Notes under the pieces: model-generated
The model's input: only the letters and a program-made list of their open reading frames with translations
The model's database searches: none
What the model was told of the DNA's origin: nothing
Assembly (NCBI RefSeq): GCF_033446685.1
Contig: NZ_JAWQLY010000003.1
Span: forward strand, 248,001 to 312,000
Origin: Modicisalibacter sp033446685
GTDB taxonomy: Bacteria; Pseudomonadota; Gammaproteobacteria; Pseudomonadales; Halomonadaceae
DNA: 64,000 nucleotides
Direction of reading: 5' to 3'
Translations under genes and position numbers: made by a program
Shown here: positions 10,932 to 21,036 of the stretch, in pieces
Position numbering within the stretch: the stretch's first letter is position 1
How the letters are laid out: each line of letters starts with the position of its first letter

Positions 10932-12208
10932 TGGTCGCCGCGATGTTCGTGACCCTGCTGGCCAATACCCTGCTGGGCATACCGCTGTTCCTGACGCTGA
11001 TCGTCACCGCGCTGGTGGGCTTCGTTTTCATCGACCCGGGGTTGATCGCGCGAATGACCCCGCAACAGTTCTTCGGCGGCCTCAACAGCTTCTCGCTGAT
11101 GGCGATCCCACTGTTCATCCTCGCCGGCAACCTGATGAACGCCTGCGGCATGACCGAGCGGCTGATGCGTGTCGCTCGCCTGCTGGTCGGCCACCTGCGT
11201 GGCGGCATCGGCCACGTCAACGTGGTGGGCAGCGTGTTCATGTCCGGGGTCAACGGTTCGGCGGCCGCCGACGCCTCGGCGCTGGGCGCGCTGCTGGTGC
11301 CGGCGATGACCCGCGAAGGCTATTCCACCGCCTTTGCCGCCGGGCTGACCGCCGGCAGCTCGCTGATCGGGCCGATCATCCCGCCGAGCATCTTCATGAT
11401 TCTCTACAGTTCCCAGACCAACACCTCGGTCGGCCAGCTGTTTCTCGGCGGCGTGGTTCCCGGGCTGCTGCTGGCGCTGGCGTTCATGGCCATGAATGCC
11501 GTGCACGCCCGTCGTGCCGGCCTCGAGCGGCGTACCACGCTGCCTGAGCGGCGCGAGGTCTTCGAGGCGGTAAGTGGCGCCTTGCCGGCGCTGGTCGCAC
11601 CGTTCATCATCGTCGCCGGGATCGTGCTGGGCTTCGTCACGCCGACCGAGTCGGGGGCGCTGACCGTGTTCTACGTCGCCCTGTGTGGCCTGGCGATGGG
11701 CGAGTTGCGCCCACGGGCCTTCTGGCGGGCAGCGGTCGAGACCACCCGGCTGGCCTCGGCGATCTTCCTGATCATCGGCATCTCTTCGGTGATCAGCTGG
11801 GAGCTGGCCTACGCCCAGGCGCCTGATCGTTTCACCGGGCTGCTGGAGCCATTCATCGACTCGCCGGTCATCGTGCTGTTGCTGCTCAGCGCGATCACCT
11901 TCGTCACCGGCATGTTCATGGAGGAAGTCTCGGCGCTGATGCTGCTCTCTCCGGTATTCACGCCGGTGGCGCTGGCGGCCGGCATCGATCCGGTGGTGCT
12001 GGGCATCATCATCACCCTGAACATCACCATCGCCTTGATCACGCCGCCGATGGGCGCTTGCCTGTTCATCGCCGCGGCGGTCAGTCGGCTCGACATCACC
12101 GTACTGTTTCGCACCATCTGGCCGTTCATTCTGGTCGCGATAGCGGTGCTGCTGGTGCTGATCCTCTTCCCGGGGCTGATTACCTGGCTCCCGAACACCA
12201 TTGGCTGA
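10928..12208 (+). CDS. dctM: TRAP transporter large permease (DctM family), system 1
   Basis: The 426-residue, roughly 12-helix protein carries DctM landmarks: IPLFILAGNLMNACGMTERL near residue 60, GSVFMSGVNGSAAADASALG near 100, GLTAGSSLIGPIIPPSI near 140 and LITPPMGACLFIAA near 370. It forms the Na+-dependent translocation channel. Its start overlaps the dctQ stop, and its own end lies next to or overlaps the start of the dipeptidase gene, so all four genes look like one operon. Confidence 0.93.
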   Translation: MMVAAMFVTLLANTLLGIPLFLTLIVTALVGFVFIDPGLIARMTPQQFFGGLNSFSLMAIPLFILAGNLMNACGMTERLMRVARLLVGHLRGGIGHVNVVGSVFMSGVNGSAAADASALGALLVPAMTREGYSTAFAAGLTAGSSLIGPIIPPSIFMILYSSQTNTSVGQLFLGGVVPGLLLALAFMAMNAVHARRAGLERRTTLPERREVFEAVSGALPALVAPFIIVAGIVLGFVTPTESGALTVFYVALCGLAMGELRPRAFWRAAVETTRLASAIFLIIGISSVISWELAYAQAPDRFTGLLEPFIDSPVIVLLLLSAITFVTGMFMEEVSALMLLSPVFTPVALAAGIDPVVLGIIITLNITIALITPPMGACLFIAAAVSRLDITVLFRTIWPFILVAIAVLLVLILFPGLITWLPNTIG

Positions 12209-12236
12209 CTTCATCTTGGATACGAACCGCTTGACC

Positions 12237-12986
12237 GTGAACCGACTCGACACCCGGCCCATCGCGCCCATTGCCGATCCGCAATGGGAGGCGATCGCGG
12301 CCATTCCCATCGCCGACGAGGGCGCACCGCTGCATCCACTCAGCCTCGCGGGAGCGGCGCTGCGCACCCATCCCATCTATTACGTGCTCGGCGTCCCCGG
12401 AGCGGTTCCCGAGTGCCTGGTCCGCGAGGCGGTCTATCGGCGGCTGCTCGAGGTGGCTCGTGGGCTACCCGAGGGGCTGGGCCTGGTGGTGCTCGACGCC
12501 TGGCGTCCCTACGTCGTGCAACGCCACCTCTACGACACGCTGCTGGGCATGGTCGAAGCCCGCTACGCCGATCTCGATGAGTCGGACCTTCGGGCGATGA
12601 CCCGGGCCTTCGTCTCACCGCCCAGTACCAGTATGGAATGCCCCAGCCCCCATCTCACCGGCGGCGCAGTGGATGTGGCGCTGTGCGACGCCGACGGGCT
12701 GCTGCTGGACATGGGCTCGGCCTTCGACGAGGCGCGCCCGGCCTCCAATACCGTCCACTTCGAGCATTATGGTGACGATGCCCTGTCCCGGACCTATCGC
12801 GATCGTCGCCGAATCCTCTATCACGCCATGCGCGATGCCGGTTTCGCCAACCTGCCCAGCGAATGGTGGCACTACAGCTACGGCGATCAGATGTGGGCAT
12901 GGTATCGCGACGCGCCCCGGGCGCTGTACGGCCCTACCGGCCCCGATACCCTGGAGGCGCGCTGGCGGCGCTCGCTGGGGCAATGA
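12237..12986 (+). CDS. ddpX: D-Ala-D-Ala dipeptidase, VanX/DdpX type (peptidase M15D)
   Basis: Counting from GTG 12237 the protein has 249 residues. The VanX-type zinc site is complete: H139 and D146 in SPHLTGGAVD, E209 and H212 in SEWWHY, and the catalytic arginine R90 in DAWRP. Such enzymes hydrolyse D-alanyl-D-alanine in the cytosol for reuse of peptidoglycan-derived dipeptide. The start is uncertain: in-frame TTG codons at 12201 and 12216 would lengthen it, and none has a good Shine-Dalgarno. Being cotranscribed with a TRAP transporter suggests linked substrates, but that is inference. Confidence 0.85.
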   Translation: MNRLDTRPIAPIADPQWEAIAAIPIADEGAPLHPLSLAGAALRTHPIYYVLGVPGAVPECLVREAVYRRLLEVARGLPEGLGLVVLDAWRPYVVQRHLYDTLLGMVEARYADLDESDLRAMTRAFVSPPSTSMECPSPHLTGGAVDVALCDADGLLLDMGSAFDEARPASNTVHFEHYGDDALSRTYRDRRRILYHAMRDAGFANLPSEWWHYSYGDQMWAWYRDAPRALYGPTGPDTLEARWRRSLGQ

Positions 12987-12989
12987 TGT

Positions 12990-13013
12990 CCCGCTCCCGG
13001 TAACAGGAGCGGG
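12990..13013. terminator. Hairpin between the convergent dipeptidase and gnd genes
   Basis: CCCGCTCC at 12990-12997 pairs with GGAGCGGG at 13006-13013. It lies in the 47-bp gap between two convergent stops and probably serves both; no long T run is present. Confidence 0.6.
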
Positions 13014-13033
13014 GAGGGCGCAGTGTCGCCCGG

Positions 13034-14011
13034 TTACTTCGGCGGTTCGACATGGCCGCCGAAGCCGAAGCGCATCGCCGAAAGGAGCCGGTTGGCGTAG
13101 GTGTTTTCCTTGCGGGAGCTGAAGCGCGCGAACAGCGCGTTGGCCAGCACCGGCGCGGCCACGCCCTGTTCGACCGCGGCGTCGATCGTCCAGCGCCCCT
13201 CGCCGCTGTCGGCGACCGCGCCGGTGTAGTGGTCGAGCCGAGAGTCGCCGGCCAGGGCCTGGGCGGTCAGGTCGAGCAGCCAGGAAGAGACCACGCTGCC
13301 GCGCCGCCAGACTTCGGCGACATCCGCCAGGTTGAGCTCGAAGCGCTGATCTTCCGGCAGTGCCGAAGACGATTTGCTCTGCATCAGCTCGAAGCCTTCG
13401 GCATACGCCTGCATCAGGCCGTATTCGATGCCGTTATGGACCATCTTAACGTAATGACCGGCACCCACCGGTCCGGCATGGATGTAGCCACGCTCGGCGC
13501 GATCGTCGGGGGCGTTGCGGCCGCGGGTGCGCTCCAGGTCGCCGTAGCCGGGCGCCAGGTCGTCGAACAGCGGATCGAGGCGCTCGAAGATCGCGCGCTC
13601 GGCGCCGACCATCATGCAATAGCCGCGCTCGAGCCCCCAGACGCCGCCGGAAGTGCCGACATCGGCATAATGGATGCCCTGGGGCTTGAGCGCCTGGGCC
13701 CGGCGGATATCGTCCTTGTAGAAGGTGTTGCCACCGTCGATGATCACATCGTCGGCATCGAGCAGCTTGGCGAGGGTGTCGATCGTCGACTCGGTCGCCT
13801 CGCCGGCCGGCAGCATCACCCACACGGCGCGCGGGGCCTGCAGGCTCGCGACCAGCCCTTCGAGGGTATCGACCCCGGTTGCGCCCTCTTGAGTCAGCGC
13901 GGCCACGGTTTCCGAACTCCGATCGTAAGCGACGATCTCATGCCCCCTGTTCATCAGACGACGTGCAATATTGCCGCCCATGCGACCGAGTCCGATCATA
14001 CCGAGTTGCAT
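13034..14011 (-). CDS. gnd: 6-phosphogluconate dehydrogenase, decarboxylating, short form
   Basis: The 325-residue protein begins with a Rossmann motif (GLGRMGGNIARRL) and carries the 6PGDH catalytic region GHYVKMVHNGIEYGLMQAYAEG near residues 170-190, plus IDGGNTFYKDD near 92. It is the short type lacking the long C-terminal extension of enterobacterial Gnd; members are often NAD-preferring. It converts 6-phosphogluconate to ribulose 5-phosphate and CO2. Two palindromes lie upstream (14046-14059 and 14147-14170). Confidence 0.92.
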   Translation of the reverse strand: MQLGMIGLGRMGGNIARRLMNRGHEIVAYDRSSETVAALTQEGATGVDTLEGLVASLQAPRAVWVMLPAGEATESTIDTLAKLLDADDVIIDGGNTFYKDDIRRAQALKPQGIHYADVGTSGGVWGLERGYCMMVGAERAIFERLDPLFDDLAPGYGDLERTRGRNAPDDRAERGYIHAGPVGAGHYVKMVHNGIEYGLMQAYAEGFELMQSKSSSALPEDQRFELNLADVAEVWRRGSVVSSWLLDLTAQALAGDSRLDHYTGAVADSGEGRWTIDAAVEQGVAAPVLANALFARFSSRKENTYANRLLSAMRFGFGGHVEPPK

Positions 14012-14045
14012 GCTGTAGTCCTTTTCACGATAGGTATGGAATTGA

Positions 14046-14059
14046 GGCTAACGTTAGCC
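14046..14059. promoter_or_regulatory. Perfect 14-bp palindrome upstream of gnd
   Basis: GGCTAACGTTAGCC is self-complementary and centred on CG, as LacI-family operators are. It lies 35 bp upstream of the gnd start codon, where a repressor would block the promoter. Confidence 0.45.
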
Positions 14060-14146
14060 GGCGGTGTTCGCTATCACATGGGACACCGTCGGTGGGAAGG
14101 CCGGGACGGCGGCAAGCCTACCGTCAGCCTGGCCACGACGCAAAGC

Positions 14147-14170
14147 GGGCCATGTCATGTGACATGGCCC
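14147..14170. repeat. 24-bp palindrome between nrdB and gnd
   Basis: GGGCCATGTCA at 14147-14157 and TGACATGGCCC at 14160-14170 form an 11-bp perfect inverted repeat with a 2-bp centre. It is 73 bp beyond the nrdB stop, so it could end nrdB transcription, though no T run follows on that strand. An operator for gnd is the alternative. Confidence 0.5.
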
Positions 14171-14242
14171 TCGTCATCGCTGCGGATCATCTCTGGGCAG
14201 GACAGCGTGGCTATTTACCCACCGCAACCTACCGCGCGGCGA

Positions 14243-15499
14243 TCAATCCCAGTTCAGCGCACCGCCGACCTGGTATTCGGTGACGCGCGTCTCGAAGAAG
14301 TTCTTCTCCTTGCGCAGGTCGATGATCTCGCTCATCCACGGGAAGGGATTGCTGGCGCCCGGGAACTGCTCTTTCAGGCCGATCTGCGCCAGGCGGCGGT
14401 TGCAGATGAAGTGCAGGTACTCCTCCATGATCGCCGCGTTCATGCCGAGCACGCCGCGCGGCATGGTATCGCGGGCGTAGGCGACCTCCAGCTCGGTGCC
14501 CTCGAGGATCATCTGGGTGACCTCGTCCTGGAACTCGGGCGTCCAAAGGTTGGGGTTCTCGATCTTGATCTGGTTGATCATGTCGACGCCGAAGTTCAGG
14601 TGCATCGACTCGTCGCGCAGGATGTACTGGAACTGTTCGGCGACGCCGGTCATCTTGTTGCGCCGGCCCATCGACAAAATCTGGCTGAAGCCGCAATAGA
14701 AGAAGATGCCCTCGGTGACGCAATAGAAGGCGATCAGGTTACGCAGCAGTTCCTGGTCGGTCTCCGGGGTGCCGGTCTGGAAGTTCGGGCGCGACAGCGA
14801 CTGGGTGTGCTTGAGGCTCCAGGCGGCCTTGGCGGCGACCGAGGGCACCTCGCGGTACATGTTGAAGACTTCGCCTTCGTCCATGCCCAGCGATTCCACG
14901 CAGTACTGGTAGGCGTGGGTGTGGATCGCCTCCTCGAAGGCCTGGCGCAGCAGGTACTGGCGGCATTCGGGGTTGGTGATCAGGCGATAGACCGCCAGTA
15001 CCAGATTGTTGGCGACCAGCGAATCGGCGGTGGAGAAGTAGCCCAGGCTGCGCTCGACGATGCGCCGCTCGTCGGCGGTCAGACCGTCGTTGCTCTTCCA
15101 CAGCGCGATGTCCGCATTCATGTTGATCTCTTGCGGCATCCAGTGATTGGCGGAGCCGTCGAGATACTTCTGCCAGGCCCAGTCGTACTTGAAGGGCACC
15201 AACTGGTTAAGATCGGCGCGGGCGTTGATCATCGTCTTGTCGTCGACTTCGATGCGCGCCGCGCCCATCTCGAGCTCTTCCAGGCCGGCGGCGACGTCGA
15301 GCTCTTCCAGCGATTTCCTGGCGCGTGCCAGGCGGTCGTTGTCACCGACCTGATAGCGGCTGGCGCTTTCCTCGACGGCGTCCTGCTCGGCTTGCGGTGC
15401 GGCCGGCTTCGGTGCGGCCGGCTTCGGTGCGGCCGGCTGCGGCTTGGCCTGCTCGGCGGTTGGCGCGTCGTCTTCGTGAAATTCGTCCCAGTTCAGCAT
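14243..15499 (-). CDS. nrdB: Ribonucleoside-diphosphate reductase, beta subunit (class Ia)
   Basis: The 418-residue R2 protein carries the diiron and tyrosyl-radical segment EEAIHTHAY (metal-binding Glu and His, then the radical Tyr) near residue 190, and the later DESMHLNFG block near 290. It supplies the radical for reduction of ribonucleotides to deoxyribonucleotides with NrdA. The first 60 residues are a low-complexity linker including three KPAAP repeats encoded by 15-bp tandem repeats at 15396-15440. It follows nrdA in the same direction after a 122-bp gap containing heptamer repeats. Confidence 0.97.
   Translation of the reverse strand: MLNWDEFHEDDAPTAEQAKPQPAAPKPAAPKPAAPQAEQDAVEESASRYQVGDNDRLARARKSLEELDVAAGLEELEMGAARIEVDDKTMINARADLNQLVPFKYDWAWQKYLDGSANHWMPQEINMNADIALWKSNDGLTADERRIVERSLGYFSTADSLVANNLVLAVYRLITNPECRQYLLRQAFEEAIHTHAYQYCVESLGMDEGEVFNMYREVPSVAAKAAWSLKHTQSLSRPNFQTGTPETDQELLRNLIAFYCVTEGIFFYCGFSQILSMGRRNKMTGVAEQFQYILRDESMHLNFGVDMINQIKIENPNLWTPEFQDEVTQMILEGTELEVAYARDTMPRGVLGMNAAIMEEYLHFICNRRLAQIGLKEQFPGASNPFPWMSEIIDLRKEKNFFETRVTEYQVGGALNWD
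15396..15440 (-). repeat. Three 15-bp tandem repeats in nrdB
   Basis: GGTGCGGCCGGCTTC occurs at 15396-15410 and 15411-15425, and once more with a single change (TGC end) at 15426-15440. On the minus strand it encodes repeated KPAAP in the N-terminal linker of NrdB. Confidence 0.85.
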
Positions 15500-15563
15500 G
15501 TCGTCTGTCCTGTTCTCTCGCTTGCGGCGTCACGCCGTGACGCCGGTGACTAGGCTTTGTGCG

Positions 15564-15594
15564 CTTCGAGCTTCGAGCTTCGAGCGGCTCGAAG
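15564..15594. repeat. CTTCGAG heptamer repeats ending in a hairpin, nrdA-nrdB gap
   Basis: CTTCGAG occurs three times head to tail at 15564-15584, followed after CGG by its reverse complement CTCGAAG at 15588-15594. The last copy and the inverted copy form a 7-bp stem with a 3-nt loop, between nrdA and nrdB. It may adjust the relative amounts of the two subunits. Confidence 0.75.
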
Positions 15595-15621
15595 CCCGTC
15601 GCTGGCGCGTAGCGTCTCGTG

Positions 15622-18561
<2,940 letters not shown>

Positions 18562-18685
18562 GATGCCGGGTTCCGTTAGTGAGATGATGAAATGAAAACG
18601 CTGTCCATGGTGCTCTAGAAGCCAAAAAGGCGGCCGTTTCAGCGCGTTAAGGACCATTGACAGGGTTTTTCTGAATTGCTAGATG

Positions 18686-18701
18686 TCACAGCATATTGTG
18701 G
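18686..18701. promoter_or_regulatory. NrdR box 1
   Basis: TCACAGCATATTGTGG matches the NrdR palindrome consensus (ACACWATATATWGTGT) at most core positions. It lies 125 bp upstream of the nrdA start codon and exactly 31 bp from box 2. Confidence 0.85.
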
Positions 18702-18716
18702 TTATGTCGTGCACGA

Positions 18717-18732
18717 GCACAAGATAATGTGG
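18717..18732. promoter_or_regulatory. NrdR box 2
   Basis: GCACAAGATAATGTGG is the second imperfect NrdR palindrome. The 31-bp offset from box 1 equals three helical turns, the spacing known for cooperative NrdR binding. Confidence 0.85.
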
Positions 18733-18955
18733 CTTTTGGTCAGCAGCAAGTGAATAACTTGTGGGTAACTTGTGACTCTTTGCGGCGGGGTCAACGATGC
18801 TTTCGCCAGGCCGCATGGTTGTGGGTTTCGCGGCGTTGAAGAATTTTTTCGATCGCCGACGAAGAAGCATCGGGCTGCTGCATCGGGTTAGCGCCTTCGC
18901 GGCGAAGGCCTGAGTGACATCCCATGGTCGTTTGCGCGGAAGCGACGGCGCTGTG

Positions 18956-19990
18956 TTATGCGCTTTCTCCCACGCAAAGTTCAAAACCGATATCGTAAAC
19001 CGATGGTTTTACGGCCTTTCCCTCGATACGTGCAATGACCTGCTCGGCGGCAATGCGGCCGATGGCTTCTCGCGGCGACACGATCGTCGTCAATCGGGGC
19101 GTGATGTGCTGGCCGAAGGGCAGGCCGGTGAAACCGGCAATGGCAACGTCGTCGGGTACGCGGATACCCGCCCGGTTGGCATCCAGGATGGCGCCGGTGG
19201 CCAGGGTGTCGTCGGCGAAGTGAATGGCCTCGGTCCCCGGCCGCTGGACCATCACATGGCGCAACGCCTTGGCACCGATCTCTAGCGCACTGGCATCCGG
19301 CCATTCCTCGATTGGCGCTTCCAGACCGTGTTCCTGCAACAGGTCGCGGTGCCCCTCGTAACGCAGCCGGGCCCGGTAGTTGCCATCCATCTGGGAACCG
19401 GCATAAACGATCCGTCGATAGCCCCGATCGAGCAGGTGCCGGGCCATGCAGCGCCCGGCATCGTAGTGCGACAGGCCGACGTTGAGATCGATGCCCTGGC
19501 CGAGTTCCATGATCTCCATGACCGGCTTCTGCCAGCGCCTGAGCATGGCGGTGCAGGCTTCGTCGTGGCGTAGCCCGGTAATCACCAGGGCGGACGAGGA
19601 CCAGCCGAGAAAGGTCTGTACCAGTTCGTGCTCGCGGCGCATGTCGTACTCGGTATTGCCGAGCAGTATCTGGTAGCCATGCTTCTCGAAGGTGGTCTGC
19701 AGGCCATGGATGACCTCGATGAACACCACGTTGGAGAGCGACGGCACGATCACCGCGATGAAGCGTGAATTGGCGGAAGCCAGGCTGCCGGCAAGCATGT
19801 TGCGCACATAGCCGACGCGCTCGATGGCCGCCTCGACGCGTTCGCGGGTGGCCTGGCGCACGCTGTCCGGCGAGTTGAGCACGCGCGACACGGTGATGGT
19901 GGATACCCCCGATTCACGGGCGACATCGGCCAGGGTGGGGTTGTCGGCCCCGCGGCGCTTGCGCCGCTCCGGTGATTCTGAATTAGACAT
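18956..19990 (-). CDS. LacI-family transcriptional repressor of the acid-sugar operon
   Basis: The 344-residue protein has the LacI helix-turn-helix and hinge (PTLADVARESGVSTITVSRVLN, residues 20-45) and a periplasmic-binding-type effector domain, closest in style to gluconate repressor GntR. It is divergent from ltnD with a perfect 16-bp palindrome between them, so it most likely represses that operon and itself. A four-carbon acid or an intermediate is the probable inducer. ATG 19990 has a GGGAG Shine-Dalgarno; an in-frame extension to 20011 is less likely. Confidence 0.9.
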   Translation of the reverse strand: MSNSESPERRKRRGADNPTLADVARESGVSTITVSRVLNSPDSVRQATRERVEAAIERVGYVRNMLAGSLASANSRFIAVIVPSLSNVVFIEVIHGLQTTFEKHGYQILLGNTEYDMRREHELVQTFLGWSSSALVITGLRHDEACTAMLRRWQKPVMEIMELGQGIDLNVGLSHYDAGRCMARHLLDRGYRRIVYAGSQMDGNYRARLRYEGHRDLLQEHGLEAPIEEWPDASALEIGAKALRHVMVQRPGTEAIHFADDTLATGAILDANRAGIRVPDDVAIAGFTGLPFGQHITPRLTTIVSPREAIGRIAAEQVIARIEGKAVKPSVYDIGFELCVGESA

Positions 19991-20045
19991 TGGTCGTGCT
20001 CCCATTCCCAACGCTTGCGCGTTCTGAGAGGGTAATCTAAACCAG

Positions 20046-20061
20046 ATGTTAGCGCTAACAT
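20046..20061. promoter_or_regulatory. Perfect 16-bp palindromic operator between lacI-type gene and ltnD
   Basis: ATGTTAGCGCTAACAT is fully self-complementary and CG-centred with TGTTA/TAACA ends like the gluconate repressor site. It lies 39 bp before ltnD and 55 bp before the repressor gene, suited to control both promoters. Confidence 0.8.
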
Positions 20062-20100
20062 TTGATCCCTCAAAACCATGACAGCAAGGGAGACCGCCGG

Positions 20101-21036
20101 ATGGTCGAGCGCGCGTCGCATGTCGAGACGGTAGGAGTGATAGGCCTGGGAGCCATGGGGCTGGGGACGGCGACGGCCCTGCTCGAGGCCGGGCTGGCGG
20201 TGATCGGTTGCGACATCAACGACTCGGCCCGTCGGGCCTTCGAATCTTGCGGTGGCACCAGTGTGGCGACGCCGGCCGAGTTGGCCGGGCAGTGTGGTGT
20301 CGTGCTGGTGGTGGTGGTCAACGCCGATCAGGTCGAGTCGGTGCTCTTCGGCAAGACGGGGCTGGCGGATCGGCTGGCGCCGGGCAGTCTGGTGATGCAG
20401 TGCGCCACCGTGGCGCCGAGCTATGCCAAGGCCCTCGGCGAGCGGCTCGAGGCCGCCGGGCTGCTGATGCTCGATGCGCCGATCAGCGGTGGTGCGGCCA
20501 AGGCACGCCAGGGGCGGTTGTCGGTCATGGCCTCGGGTAGCGAGGCGGCCTATGCCAAGGCCATGCCGGCCCTCGACGCCATGGCCGAGACGGTCCATCG
20601 CCTGGGCGATGCTCCGGGGCCAGGCTCCAGCGTCAAGCTGGTCAATCAACTGCTGGCCGGCGTACATATCGCCGCCGCCGCCGAGGCCATGGCGCTGGGC
20701 ATTCGCATGGGCATCGATCCCGATACGCTCTTCGAGGTGATCACCCACTCCGCCGGCAACTCCTGGATGTTCGAGAATCGTGTGCCGCATATCCTCAAGG
20801 GCGACTACACGCCGCTTTCCGCCGTGGATATCTTCGTCAAGGACCTCAACCTCGTGCACCAGACCGGGCGCGAGCTGACCTTCCCGACGCCGGTCGCGGC
20901 CAGCGCGCTGCAGCAGTTCACCGCCGCCAGCGGCGCCGGGTTCGGAGGCGAGGACGATGCGGCGGTGGTCAAGGTCTACCAGCGCCTGTCGGGAATTGCG
21001 CTGCCGGCCGCCAACGATGCGGAGGGCGGCGCATGA
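20101..21036 (+). CDS. ltnD: L-threonate dehydrogenase (beta-hydroxyacid dehydrogenase family)
   Basis: The 311-residue protein has the NAD-binding motif GLGAMGLGTATALLEAG at residues 15-31, the substrate loop LDAPISGGAAKARQG near 125 and the catalytic lysine in SSVKLVNQLLAGVH near 180. In the four-carbon acid pathway LtnD oxidises L-threonate to 2-oxo-tetronate, which OtnI isomerises. Identity rests on family plus the immediately following otnK, otnC and otnI. ATG 20101 has an AAGGGAGA Shine-Dalgarno. Its stop overlaps the otnK start. Confidence 0.88.
   Translation: MVERASHVETVGVIGLGAMGLGTATALLEAGLAVIGCDINDSARRAFESCGGTSVATPAELAGQCGVVLVVVVNADQVESVLFGKTGLADRLAPGSLVMQCATVAPSYAKALGERLEAAGLLMLDAPISGGAAKARQGRLSVMASGSEAAYAKAMPALDAMAETVHRLGDAPGPGSSVKLVNQLLAGVHIAAAAEAMALGIRMGIDPDTLFEVITHSAGNSWMFENRVPHILKGDYTPLSAVDIFVKDLNLVHQTGRELTFPTPVAASALQQFTAASGAGFGGEDDAAVVKVYQRLSGIALPAANDAEGGA

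Larger units (their letters stand above)
18562..18955 (-). promoter_or_regulatory. nrdA promoter region
   Basis: The 394-bp gap between nrdA and the LacI-type gene contains two NrdR boxes (18686-18701, 18717-18732) and a DnaA-box-like TGTGGGTAA at 18760-18768, and is AT-richer than its surroundings. No gene is evident; a minus-strand frame over it begins inside the LacI gene and looks spurious. Confidence 0.7.

Noticed and set aside
10862..12376. 504-codon minus-strand frame opposite dctM and the dipeptidase
   Set aside because: Low-complexity Arg/Gln/His-rich antisense frame of real genes; no domain.
13052..15553. 833-codon open frame on the plus strand opposite gnd and nrdB
   Set aside because: It is antisense to two clearly identified genes, has the Gly/Arg/Gln/His-rich composition of mirror frames in high-GC DNA and resembles no family.
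18679..18984. 101-codon minus-strand frame between nrdA and the LacI-type gene
   Set aside because: It starts within the LacI-type gene and runs through the NrdR boxes; promoter DNA is the better reading.
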